DNA from: Rhizobiaceae bacterium
Lineage (GTDB): Bacteria; Pseudomonadota; Alphaproteobacteria; Rhizobiales; Rhizobiaceae
DNA length: 64,000 bases
Assembly (NCBI GenBank): GCA_027483885.1
Contig: JAIXTO010000154.1
Location: forward strand, 1 to 64,000
Direction: 5' to 3'
Made by a program: the position numbers and the translations under genes. Positions within the stretch are counted from its first letter, which is position 1, and every line of letters starts with the position of its first letter. Shown in pieces: positions 9,303-17,465 of the stretch. Below the pieces are notes generated by a model, which was not told the origin of the DNA, did no database searches, and saw only the letters and a program-made list of their open reading frames with translations.

Positions 9303-10343
9303 TTATTCGGCACCTTCTTTTCGGGCAGCGGTTAATTTCAAGATTTCTTCTCCGATCGAGCCCAGCGGCATCTGCTGCTCGACCGCTCCTATGTCATGCG
9401 CAACCCTTGGCATGCCGTAGACGACACATGTTTTCTCGTTCTGCCCAATGGTGCGTGCGCCCGCACCACGCATCTTGAGCAGCCCGGAAGCACCGTCCCG
9501 GCCCATGCCGGTCAGGATAACGCCGACGGCATTGCGTCCGGCAAGCTCTGCCACCGAATCGAACAGAACATCCACCGAGGGTCGGTGGCCATTGACGGGA
9601 TCACGTTCAACAAGCCGGCAGCAGGGCGCGGAAGCGTTGGAGACCTGCAGGTGGCGCTCCCCGCCGGGCGCGAGATAGATCTTGCCGATCTCGAGCCTTG
9701 CGCCATCGGTTGCCTCATGCACCACGGGAGCGCAGATACGATTAAGCCGTTCTGCAAAACTTTTGGTAAACGCCGGCGGCATGTGTTGCGTAATGACCGT
9801 CGGCGGGCAATTCCTGGGGAATTTCTGCAACACCGCAATCAGCGCCTCGACGCCGCCCGTGGACGAGCCGATGGCAACGATCTTGCGGCCGACGCGGTAA
9901 TCCAGCGAAGGTGCCAGCATTGGCTGCGTGGACGGCGCGGAGCGACCACGCTTGGATCGTGCCGCAGCCTTGACCTTTTCCGCCAGATCCCCGAACGGGC
10001 GCGCATCGCCCGGCACCGGCTTGCTGACGCAATCGAAAGCGCCGATTTCGAGCGCTGCAAGCGTTGCATTGGCCCCCTGGTGCGTCATCGTCGATACCAT
10101 GATGACAGGCATCGGCCGCAGCCGCATGATCTTTTCCAGGAACTCCAGCCCGTTCATATTGGGCATCTCGATGTCGAGCGTCACCACGTCGGGGTTGAGC
10201 TGCTTGATGGCAGCCCGCGCCTCATGTGCATCGCCAGCCTGGCCGATGACATTGACCTCCGGATCGGAGTTGAGGACGGCCGTGATCAGCCCCCGCATGG
10301 TCGGCGAATCATCGACAACAAGAACGCGCGCCGGCATGCTCAT
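9303..10343 (-). CDS. cheB: Protein-glutamate methylesterase CheB
   Basis: The 346-residue product removes methyl groups from chemoreceptors. The receiver domain (1-125) has D57 as phosphoacceptor ([13 protein letters not shown]). The methylesterase domain (about 155-340) shows the Ser-His-Asp triad ([34 protein letters not shown]). The start at 10343 has a GGAGGA ribosome site 5 bases upstream and overlaps the cheR stop as ATGA. A much longer in-frame reading upstream lies inside cheR and is not used. Confidence 0.95.
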   Translation of the reverse strand: MSMPARVLVVDDSPTMRGLITAVLNSDPEVNVIGQAGDAHEARAAIKQLNPDVVTLDIEMPNMNGLEFLEKIMRLRPMPVIMVSTMTHQGANATLAALEIGAFDCVSKPVPGDARPFGDLAEKVKAAARSKRGRSAPSTQPMLAPSLDYRVGRKIVAIGSSTGGVEALIAVLQKFPRNCPPTVITQHMPPAFTKSFAERLNRICAPVVHEATDGARLEIGKIYLAPGGERHLQVSNASAPCCRLVERDPVNGHRPSVDVLFDSVAELAGRNAVGVILTGMGRDGASGLLKMRGAGARTIGQNEKTCVVYGMPRVAHDIGAVEQQMPLGSIGEEILKLTAARKEGAE

Positions 10344-11248
10344 GTGCTCCTCCCGGCGTTCTTGCCTGTGTAGCGGTAGGTGGTAATCCCGATATTGTCG
10401 AAAAGGTTCTTGGCATCGCCCGTCACCCGTTCGGAATGGCCGATATAGAGATGGCCACCGACCGGCAGGAGCGAGGAGAAACGCGACCAGATTTTTGTCT
10501 GGGTCGGTTCGTCGAAATAGATGACGACGTTGCGACAGAAGATCACGTCGAAATTTCCCTTGAACGGCCACTGCGCCATGAGGTTCAGCTCATTGTAGGT
10601 GATGAGCTTCTTGACCTTGTCATCGATCTGAAACTTGCGACGCCCGTCGATCAGCACTTCCTTGAAATATTGCTTGCGCATGGCCGGCGACACGGTTTCC
10701 AGCGCGTTTTCGTCATAGGCACCGGCACGGGCCAGCGCCAGGATCTTCGGGTCGATGTCGGTTGCCAGGATACGGAAGTCATAGTCCACGGCATTCGGCA
10801 GAAGCGACATGACGGTGAGCGCGATCGAATAGGGCTCCTGGCCGTCCGAGGAGGCCGCAGACCAGATGCGCACGCGTCCGCCGCTCTTGGCGCGCGCGAT
10901 CAGCCCCGGCAGAACCTCGTCGCGCAGGTGTTCGAAATGGTGGTTTTCGCGAAAGAAGCGGGTAAAATTCGTCGTGAGGTGCGACAGCATTTCGCGGCGG
11001 GGTGCGGCCCCTTCCGGCGAAGAGACCAGCGCGCAATACTCCCGAAAGCCCCGAAGACCCAGATTGCGAATGTGCTTGGACAGACGCGAGTAGACGAGCG
11101 ACGCCTTCGTGTCGTTCAGGTAGATACCGGCGTCCGCATAGATCATAGCGGCAATTTCGGTCAGGTCTCGCCGGGTCAGCGGATATTCTCCGCTGGCCAG
11201 GACCTCGTCCGGCGATTGCTTGCTATCGAGAATGCCAAGGGCCTTCAT
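10340..11248 (-). CDS. cheR: Chemoreceptor methyltransferase CheR
   Basis: The 302-residue product methylates receptor glutamates with S-adenosylmethionine. The N-terminal helical domain is at about 25-85 and the catalytic domain at about 100-290, with [20 protein letters not shown] (the SAM-binding Cys/Glu region, here [12 protein letters not shown]) and [18 protein letters not shown]. It overlaps cheB downstream and cheW upstream by 4 bases each, so translation is probably coupled. Confidence 0.95.
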   Translation of the reverse strand: MKALGILDSKQSPDEVLASGEYPLTRRDLTEIAAMIYADAGIYLNDTKASLVYSRLSKHIRNLGLRGFREYCALVSSPEGAAPRREMLSHLTTNFTRFFRENHHFEHLRDEVLPGLIARAKSGGRVRIWSAASSDGQEPYSIALTVMSLLPNAVDYDFRILATDIDPKILALARAGAYDENALETVSPAMRKQYFKEVLIDGRRKFQIDDKVKKLITYNELNLMAQWPFKGNFDVIFCRNVVIYFDEPTQTKIWSRFSSLLPVGGHLYIGHSERVTGDAKNLFDNIGITTYRYTGKNAGRST

Positions 11249-11712
11249 GCGACTTCGCTTTCGGTTTCAGGGAAAAGAGCGTCCAGTTCGATGAGGCAGA
11301 TCATCCGCTTGTCGATGGCCAGGATGCCTCTGGCATACTGTTTCTCAAGTTCGGATGAGACTTCCGGCACGGGCTGGATGTTCTCGTCGGTCACGGTCAG
11401 GATGTCGGACACGGCTTCAACAAGCAGCCCGACAACCCGGTTCTTGACCTGCGCCACGATGAAGACATGGCGCTGGGTCGGTTCTGCTTTGCGCATGCCA
11501 AGGCGTGCGGAAAGGTCGATGATGGGCAGAACGGCGCCGCGCAGGTTGATCACGCCCATCACGTAGGATGGGGAGTGGGGAAGTGCCGTGGCCTTGGTCC
11601 AGCCGCGAATTTCCCGCACCGACATGATGTTGACGCAAAACTCCTGATCGCCGATGCGGAAAGCGATCAGCTCCCGGCTTCCTTGCGCAAGATTTTTCAC
11701 GGCGTACGACAT
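11245..11712 (-). CDS. cheW: Chemotaxis coupling protein CheW
   Basis: A 155-residue single CheW domain protein that bridges receptors to CheA in the signalling array. Typical family strings are FRIGDQEFCVNIMSVREI and MGVINLRGAVLPIIDL. The start is 18 bases downstream of the cheA stop, and its end overlaps cheR by 4 bases. Confidence 0.95.
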   Translation of the reverse strand: MSYAVKNLAQGSRELIAFRIGDQEFCVNIMSVREIRGWTKATALPHSPSYVMGVINLRGAVLPIIDLSARLGMRKAEPTQRHVFIVAQVKNRVVGLLVEAVSDILTVTDENIQPVPEVSSELEKQYARGILAIDKRMICLIELDALFPETESEVA

Positions 11713-11730
11713 GCGTCAAAAACCCGTCCG

Positions 11731-14022
11731 TTAACCTGTTGCCGCCAAAGACATGTCGGACTTCATGCCACTGTCCTGGCGCAGCGACTGACCGCGCGAG
11801 GCCGCCACCACCGCATCCACATCCAGGATCAGCGCCACGCGACCATCACCAAGGATGGTGGCGGCAGCAATGCCTGGAACGTGGGTATAGTTGGCCTCGA
11901 GCGACTTGATGACGACCTGGCGCTGGCCCTGGATGGCATCCACCATCAAGGCGCGCTGGCCACCACCTTCCGATTCCACCAGAAGCGCCACCCCTTCGAC
12001 CGGATTGGCCTGCGTGCCGCGGAAGTTGAGAATGCGGCCGACATCAACGAGCGGGCAGAAGGAGTTGCGGATCGAGATGAGCCGCTGGTTGGCGCCGAAG
12101 GAATGGATGGCGGCGGCTTCCGGCTGCAGGGTCTCAACGATGGCGGTCAAAGGCACAACGAGCGTCTGGCCGGCAACCGTCACCACCATGCCGTCGAGAA
12201 CGGCAAGCGTCAGAGGCAGGCTCATGGTGAAGGTGGAGCCATGGCCCGGCCGCGAGGAGATCGAGATACGACCGCCGAGTGCCTGGATCGACCGCTTGAC
12301 CACGTCCATGCCGACGCCGCGGCCGGAAATGTCAGAAATCTTGTCGGCGGTGGAGAAGCCCGGCATGAAGATGAGGTTGTCGATTTCCTCGTCCGTCAGG
12401 TTGGAATCGGCCGCGATCAGATCGTTGTCGATGGCCTTCTGACGCACGCGCTCGCGGTTGATGCCAGCGCCGTCGTCGGCAAGCTCGATGACGATACGGC
12501 CCGACCGATGCTTTGCGGTGAGCTTGACGGTGCCTTCCGGGTTCTTGCCGGACGCCTCGCGCTTTTCGGGGCTTTCGATGCCGTGGTCGACGGCGTTACG
12601 GATCATGTGGGTCAGCGGCTCGGCCAGCTTGTCGATGACCGTCTTGTCCACTTCGGTGTTTTCACCTTCCGTGACGAGGCGGATCGACTTGCCGACCATG
12701 TCGGCCACTTCGCGAACGATACGCGACATGCGCTGGAAGACGGGCTTCACCGGCTGCGCGCGGATGGCCATGACCGAGTCCTGGATCTCGCGGGTGAGCT
12801 GCTGCAGCTCTTCCAGGCCCATGTTGATGGCGGACGTGCCGGTCGTGTCGTTTTCGATGACGCTCTGCGACAGCATGGCCTGGTTGATGACCAGTTCGCC
12901 GACGAGGTTGATCAGGCGGTCGACGCGGTCGAGATCGACGCGGATGGTCTGGCCGGCGCTGTTGGCAGCGTTTGCCGCATTGGCCGCGGCAGCAGCGGCC
13001 GCCGCAGACTGGCTTTCCTTCTTTTCGACGCGGGCGGCAGCGGCGGCAAGCTTCGTCACATTACTTGCAGTTTCAGCGGCGTGGACGGCATCGGCTGCGG
13101 CATGATCGTCGGCATTGTCCTGATCATCGTCGCCGGCATCATCGTCCAGCGCCGACAGGTCGAACGGCACCGGCACCATCGGCAGTTCTTCCGTCGCAAC
13201 CTGGGCCACCTTAACGTCGAGGTCGCAATCCCATTCGGCAAATTCGAACACCGAGCGGACATCCTGCTCGTTCTTGTCCGTCTTCACGGAAATGGTCCAG
13301 GAGAAATAGGCTTCTTCCGGGTCGAGCTTGTCAAACGCAGGCAGTGTCGAGACATCGCAGTTGATGCTCATTTCGCCGACGCGCGACAGATCGCGCAGCA
13401 GCAGGGCTGCTTCATTGCCCTTGGCGTAAAGCTCGCGGCGCGGCTTGAACTGCACCTCGAACGTGGTGGGTTCCATCAGCGTTTCTTCTTCGCCGCCGAA
13501 CCCGTCGAAGGTGAAGGGGATCGGCTGGAAGCCGCTGTCGTCCGTGGGTGCGGCAGCCGGTGCCGGGGCAGCCTTTGCGGCAGCGGGCTTTGGCGCGGCC
13601 GGCTTTGCCGGCTCTGCGGACGCCCCGCCAGAGGGCATCTCGCCACGGGCAAGCGCCTCCAGTTCCTTGACGAGGCCACGGCTTCTGCCCTCGTCGACAC
13701 CACCTCCGTCACGCGATGCCGTTACGAGGTCGGCGAGCACGTCGGCCGACTTCAGCATCACCTTCAGGACATCCTGGTTGGGCTCCAGCTTGTTGGAGCG
13801 CACGCAATCGAGCGTTGTCTCGAAGACGTGGGCGAACGAAACCAGGTCATCAAGTCCGAATGCGCCTGCGCCCCCCTTGATCGAGTGGACCGCACGGAAA
13901 ACGGCATTTACCGTTTCCGGGTCACGGTCGCCATCATTCAGCTTGAGAAGACCAGACTCCAGCTCAGCGAGTTGCTCTTCGCACTCCTGGAAGAAGATCT
14001 CTTTGATTTCGTTCATATCCAT
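11731..14022 (-). CDS. cheA: Chemotaxis histidine kinase CheA
   Basis: The 763-residue kinase phosphorylates CheY and CheB on receptor command. P1 (HPt) domain: H46 in FRAVHSIKGGAGAF. The P2 region (about 180-290) is flanked by Ala/Pro/Lys-rich (about 120-160) and Asp/Ala-rich (about 300-350) linkers. P3 dimer helix follows, then P4 kinase with boxes N (MIRNAVDHGIESPEKR), G1 (ELADDGAGINRERV) and G2 (SGRGVGMDVVKRSI), and a C-terminal CheW-like P5. The gene lies between cheY1 and cheW. The length is slightly above enteric CheA because of the linkers. Confidence 0.96.
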   Translation of the reverse strand: MDMNEIKEIFFQECEEQLAELESGLLKLNDGDRDPETVNAVFRAVHSIKGGAGAFGLDDLVSFAHVFETTLDCVRSNKLEPNQDVLKVMLKSADVLADLVTASRDGGGVDEGRSRGLVKELEALARGEMPSGGASAEPAKPAAPKPAAAKAAPAPAAAPTDDSGFQPIPFTFDGFGGEEETLMEPTTFEVQFKPRRELYAKGNEAALLLRDLSRVGEMSINCDVSTLPAFDKLDPEEAYFSWTISVKTDKNEQDVRSVFEFAEWDCDLDVKVAQVATEELPMVPVPFDLSALDDDAGDDDQDNADDHAAADAVHAAETASNVTKLAAAAARVEKKESQSAAAAAAAANAANAANSAGQTIRVDLDRVDRLINLVGELVINQAMLSQSVIENDTTGTSAINMGLEELQQLTREIQDSVMAIRAQPVKPVFQRMSRIVREVADMVGKSIRLVTEGENTEVDKTVIDKLAEPLTHMIRNAVDHGIESPEKREASGKNPEGTVKLTAKHRSGRIVIELADDGAGINRERVRQKAIDNDLIAADSNLTDEEIDNLIFMPGFSTADKISDISGRGVGMDVVKRSIQALGGRISISSRPGHGSTFTMSLPLTLAVLDGMVVTVAGQTLVVPLTAIVETLQPEAAAIHSFGANQRLISIRNSFCPLVDVGRILNFRGTQANPVEGVALLVESEGGGQRALMVDAIQGQRQVVIKSLEANYTHVPGIAAATILGDGRVALILDVDAVVAASRGQSLRQDSGMKSDMSLAATG

Positions 14023-14042
14023 CGCAGGAATTCCCGGTTGGT

Positions 14043-14408
14043 TCAGGCGGTTACACGCTCGATCGCATCAATCAGCTTGACCGGATCGAAGGGCTTGACG
14101 ATCCAGCCGGTTGCACCGGCCTGGCGGGCGCGGTTCTTCTTTTCGGCGTCACTTTCGGTGGTCAGGACGAGGATCGGAACAGCGCGGTAACGCTCGTTGC
14201 GGCGCACACCTTCGATAAAGCCGAAGCCATCGAGACGCGGCATGTTGATATCGGTGACGATGACATCGGGGTTGCAATCCTCGAGAACTTCGAGGCCTTC
14301 AACACCGTCCTCTGCCTGGATCGTTTCGAAGCCGGCATTGTTCAAGGTCACCAGAAGCATGTTCCGGATCGTCCTTGAATCGTCCACTGTAAGTACTTTC
14401 TTCTTCAC
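14043..14408 (-). CDS. cheY: Response regulator CheY1
   Basis: A 121-residue receiver: acidic pair D9/D10 (LTVDDSRTIRNML), phosphoacceptor D53 (VIVTDINMPRLDG), Thr switch (LVLTTES) and Lys (GWIVKPFDP). The start is a GTG at 14408 overlapping the stop of the preceding STAS gene as GTGA. This matches the conserved CheY N-terminus KKKVLTVDD, whereas the upstream in-frame extension lies inside the STAS gene. By rhizobial operon order it is CheY1, regarded as a phosphate sink. Confidence 0.93.
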   Translation of the reverse strand: MKKKVLTVDDSRTIRNMLLVTLNNAGFETIQAEDGVEGLEVLEDCNPDVIVTDINMPRLDGFGFIEGVRRNERYRAVPILVLTTESDAEKKNRARQAGATGWIVKPFDPVKLIDAIERVTA

Positions 14409-14704
14409 TGCCTGATCTCCTTCGCGAGCAGATTTTCTATATTGATGCCGATGAGCTGCATGGTTTTGCGGAACGCATCGGATACTTTTTCGAAGACGAA
14501 CGTCTTCTTGTCTTCCTCCCACGCGGCTGCGGCAGCCATCAGAACCTGCACGCACTGCACGCCCAGCCGCTCGACGCCCGATGCATCAATCTGAACGTCG
14601 CTGCCGCGCATGTTGGTCAGTTGACCGTGCAGAACCGATGCCTCGTTGAGGTCCAGCACTGAAACCAGCTTCAGACTGCCCTTCACTGCCTTCTTTCCTG
14701 CCAT
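14405..14704 (-). CDS. STAS-domain chemotaxis protein (CheS-like)
   Basis: A 99-residue STAS protein, with DLNEASVLHGQLTNMRGSDVQ and an Asp-Ala-Ser switch-like site (IDASGVERLGVQCV). In Sinorhizobium the protein in this place (CheS) helps CheA dephosphorylate CheY1, the sink. I place the start at 14704 (MAGKKAV), with GAGG upstream; an ATG at 14719 would add five residues. It is cotranscribed with cheY1 (4-base overlap). Confidence 0.85.
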   Translation of the reverse strand: MAGKKAVKGSLKLVSVLDLNEASVLHGQLTNMRGSDVQIDASGVERLGVQCVQVLMAAAAAWEEDKKTFVFEKVSDAFRKTMQLIGINIENLLAKEIRQ

Positions 14705-14769
14705 TCCTTTGTTCCTCATCGTTGTCAGTCACACTCGCGTGGCCTCTGCCATCGCTTGGTATTCAAGGT

Positions 14770-14787
14770 CCGACCGGAGCCGGTCGG
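14770..14787. promoter_or_regulatory. GC hairpin between receptor gene and STAS gene
   Basis: A perfect 8-bp stem with a 2-base loop (CCGACCGG-ag-CCGGTCGG) sits immediately after the receptor stop codon. No T-run follows on the minus strand. It may limit readthrough or protect an mRNA end inside the operon, which would favour receptor over che gene expression. That is inference. Confidence 0.4.
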
Positions 14788-14790
14788 TCG

Positions 14791-16422
14791 TTACCGGCCA
14801 AAGCCGGCCATCTGCGCCGGCAGAAAAAGGGCGGCGGAATGCATCATGTCGTCATCCCTGCCTTCCTCTCTGCCGTCGGTTTCGTTGCCCGCGTCCTGCG
14901 GTCTTTCCGACCAGACCCTTTGGCCGGTTCTGCTTTCGCGCTCGATGCGGAATTCCCGCACCGTGCGGCCAAGCTCCAGAATGACTGTCTGCAGGGCGTC
15001 GGCGCCCTCGCCGGTCCGGGCTGCAAGCTCAGCACCTGCCGCCACCCGGCCATCGAGCGCCAGGATTTCTCCGGCCACCCGCTGAAGGCCATCGGCCTGT
15101 TCGCCGGTTGCCCGCGCAATGCCGGCAATCGCCGCATTGATATCGGTGACCTGATGGACGATGCCGCCGATGGCATCCTGCGTGCGGGAAACCATCTTCA
15201 CGCCGGCATCGACCTGCGATTTCGTGCCCGTCACCAGCTGCTTGATTTCGCGCGCCGCGTCCGCCGAACGCTGGGCAAGTGCGCGCACTTCCTGCGCAAC
15301 GACGGCAAATCCGCGCCCCGAATCCCCGGCGCGCGCCGCCTCGATGCCGGCATTCAGCGCCAGAAGATTGGTCTGGAAGGCGATCTCGTCGATGACGCCG
15401 ATGATCTGGCCAATCTTTTCGGCGGACTGCTCGATATCGGACATGGCGGAAATCGCCCGGCCAACGACTGCGCCGCTTTCTTCTGCCGAACGGCGCGTTT
15501 CCGCCACGGCTTTTTCGGCTGCGGCCGTCTCGCCGGCGCTCAACCGCACCTGTTCGGCAAGACCTGCCACGTCGCGTGCAGCCGTGCCCAGATCCTCGCA
15601 AGTCTGGCGGGCGGCCGAGGCTGCCTGCTGGCCTTGCTCGGCAACCGATGCGGCAAGCGTTTCAGCCGTCCGAAGCTTTTCCGAAATGTGTGCGAAAGAG
15701 GCCGAGATGGCCTCCATGGCCTGGTCGAGCAGCGCTGATAGTTCGCCGTAGACGTCCGGCCGCTCCGCTGCCACCCGCACCGTCAGGTCACGGTCTGCAA
15801 GGTGTGTGGCAAAGGGTCCGAACAGATTGTTGGCTTCCGCCTGATCCTTTTCGCGCTGCGCAACAAGCGCCCGCTGATGCTTGAGGCGCAGTTCGTTGAT
15901 GCGCAGCGACACGGCGATCTCGACATCGACCATGACAAGACGGATCACAGCCTTGATGGCCTCGGAAGCATCGCGTTCTCGCTTGCGGCCTGCCGGCAGC
16001 AGCGATTTCGAGGTCAGCTCTCCAATGAGACAGCCGACGAGATTTTCCAGCATCACCGCGTGACCGGCGATGTGCCAGCGCGGATCAAGGCCCATACGGC
16101 CCTCCGCATCGGACAGGACCTTCACCCGTTCGGCGTAGAGCGCGTCAAACCGTGCATCCGTCAGCACACTCCAGTGCGAGGATTGCAGATCGTGCAGGCG
16201 ACCCAGCTGCTGGTCGTTTTCAAAATGGCGCATGGCCTCCGGCGAGGATTGCAGGCGGTGGAAGAAGTCGCGCAATCCGTCCTTCAGGCAGGTTTCCAGC
16301 GTCGGACGAAACCGGCGCAGCAGGTCACAGGCATCTGCATCGAGGCCGGCGAATGAAAGCCGCTCGCGCAGGCCGCCGGCCTGTGCTTTTCGTGCTTGAT
16401 CCGATGGCGTTTCGTGAGCCAA
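14791..16422 (-). CDS. Soluble globin-coupled methyl-accepting chemotaxis receptor
   Basis: The 543-residue receptor has an N-terminal protoglobin domain (about 15-175) with a candidate proximal heme histidine at H83 (LQSSHWSVL). A coiled-coil linker follows, then an MCP signalling domain whose hairpin tip reads [20 protein letters not shown]. There is no membrane segment, so it is cytoplasmic, like HemAT or rhizobial IcpA. No NWE*F-type CheR-docking tail is seen at the C-terminus. Start: TTG at 16422, with GGGGA six bases upstream; ATG at 16515 or a start at 16626 are alternatives, but those extensions show no domain similarity. It heads the che operon. Confidence 0.92.
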   Translation of the reverse strand: MAHETPSDQARKAQAGGLRERLSFAGLDADACDLLRRFRPTLETCLKDGLRDFFHRLQSSPEAMRHFENDQQLGRLHDLQSSHWSVLTDARFDALYAERVKVLSDAEGRMGLDPRWHIAGHAVMLENLVGCLIGELTSKSLLPAGRKRERDASEAIKAVIRLVMVDVEIAVSLRINELRLKHQRALVAQREKDQAEANNLFGPFATHLADRDLTVRVAAERPDVYGELSALLDQAMEAISASFAHISEKLRTAETLAASVAEQGQQAASAARQTCEDLGTAARDVAGLAEQVRLSAGETAAAEKAVAETRRSAEESGAVVGRAISAMSDIEQSAEKIGQIIGVIDEIAFQTNLLALNAGIEAARAGDSGRGFAVVAQEVRALAQRSADAAREIKQLVTGTKSQVDAGVKMVSRTQDAIGGIVHQVTDINAAIAGIARATGEQADGLQRVAGEILALDGRVAAGAELAARTGEGADALQTVILELGRTVREFRIERESRTGQRVWSERPQDAGNETDGREEGRDDDMMHSAALFLPAQMAGFGR

Positions 16423-16943
16423 GGCCCGTCCCCAAATGCGACCAGCCCCCTGAGTGGGACCGGCGTTAAACCCCTCGATCACGGCCGCAGGGGTTTCCCC
16501 TTGTCGGTCGCGCATGCCATTTCCGGTCGCGTGGACAGCGTATCCGGGTAAACGCCCGTTCGCCGTGCCAGAGGCCGTCTGAACCCGCCCGGTTGACGAT
16601 GACCGCAACGGCGCAAACCGGCGCAAGGACGCGCAACGGCTGCGGGAGCGGACAGGTCAAAGCCATGCGGCTTCCTGAAATTTTGTGGAGAGATACCGGG
16701 TTAAAACCGGTACGGCGTGGCGGCATCATGCCTGGAAGGGATCTACCGAAGTCATCCCATTGCGCCGTGTAGGACCATTTGTATGGTTAATTCCTTGCGC
16801 GAAAGTTAATGTCGGCCAACAAGCGTGAGGAATTCCTCATCTACGTGTTTTATTCGTCAACAGATGTCAAGCCGCAAGCCACGGGCAAGTCTAGCGGTAG
16901 ACAATCGGTGTCACCTTGAACATGAAGTCTTATGAGGCGAGCA
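16423..16943. other. Regulatory gap upstream of the chemotaxis operon
   Basis: About 500 bases between the receptor start and a small plus-strand reading frame. The leftmost part may encode extra receptor N-terminus if an upstream start is used. From about 16740 the base composition drops to near 50% GC, as expected for a promoter zone. No clear sigma-70, sigma-54 or flagellar promoter could be assigned by eye. Confidence 0.4.
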
Positions 16944-17057
16944 ATGATTGTTCTACACTTGGGGGCCGCGTTGATTGCAGGCCTGATTTTCTTGAGCATG
17001 CTGATGACGGCCACAAGCGACCCTCACCGGTCAGCGACAGCCCTGCGCGTTCTCTGA
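16944..17057 (+). CDS. Possible 37-residue single-pass membrane peptide
   Basis: The frame encodes MIVLHLGAALIAGLIFLSML followed by a short polar tail, a textbook single hydrophobic helix. The ATG at 16944 has GAGG six bases upstream; an ATG at 16932 would add four residues. It lies divergent to the che operon in a gap otherwise without genes. No homologue is known to me. It could be a small membrane protein or a chance frame, and longer frames on both strands over this region look random. Confidence 0.35.
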   Translation: MIVLHLGAALIAGLIFLSMLMTATSDPHRSATALRVL

Positions 17058-17465
17058 CAGCCGACAGGTCGACGACAGCCCGTTCGTCCAGGCTTGGCTC
17101 CAAAACGCCGAATACGCCATCTCCGTGCCAGATCGGAGCATTGCCTGTGGGAGGATCGCAGGTCACCGGAAGGGCACGAACGGCCAACGCGTGGCAAACC
17201 GATGCTGCATCGGGCATTTCGACATTTCGGGTGTCCACATCTTCCTGTCGACAGGCTTATCATTCTGTTTTCGCCGCCGCGTTCCGAAAGGAAAAAAGCG
17301 AGGAAACTACCGCCAGACAGAGATTTGCCACATCTTACCTGCACAGGAAGCTGGCAAAGGCCCTATTTTTGTCCAAGTCGGAGCGAGAGGACTAGCGCGC
17401 CGTCGCATTGACGAATAACCGTCATGCACAACGGCTAGAAGCCTAGCCACCGCATCAGGTGCCCG
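17058..17465. other. Intergenic region before mprF
   Basis: Roughly 400 bases with no supported gene. Frames on either strand lack domain similarity and have Ser/Arg-rich random composition. It probably holds the mprF-acvB promoter; in Agrobacterium this operon responds to low pH, but I cannot point to a binding site. Confidence 0.4.

Noticed and set aside
11467-14190. A 907-codon open frame on the plus strand
   Set aside because: It is antisense to cheA and cheW, has the His/Asp/Arg-rich composition of a high-GC shadow frame, and the minus strand carries clear CheA domains.
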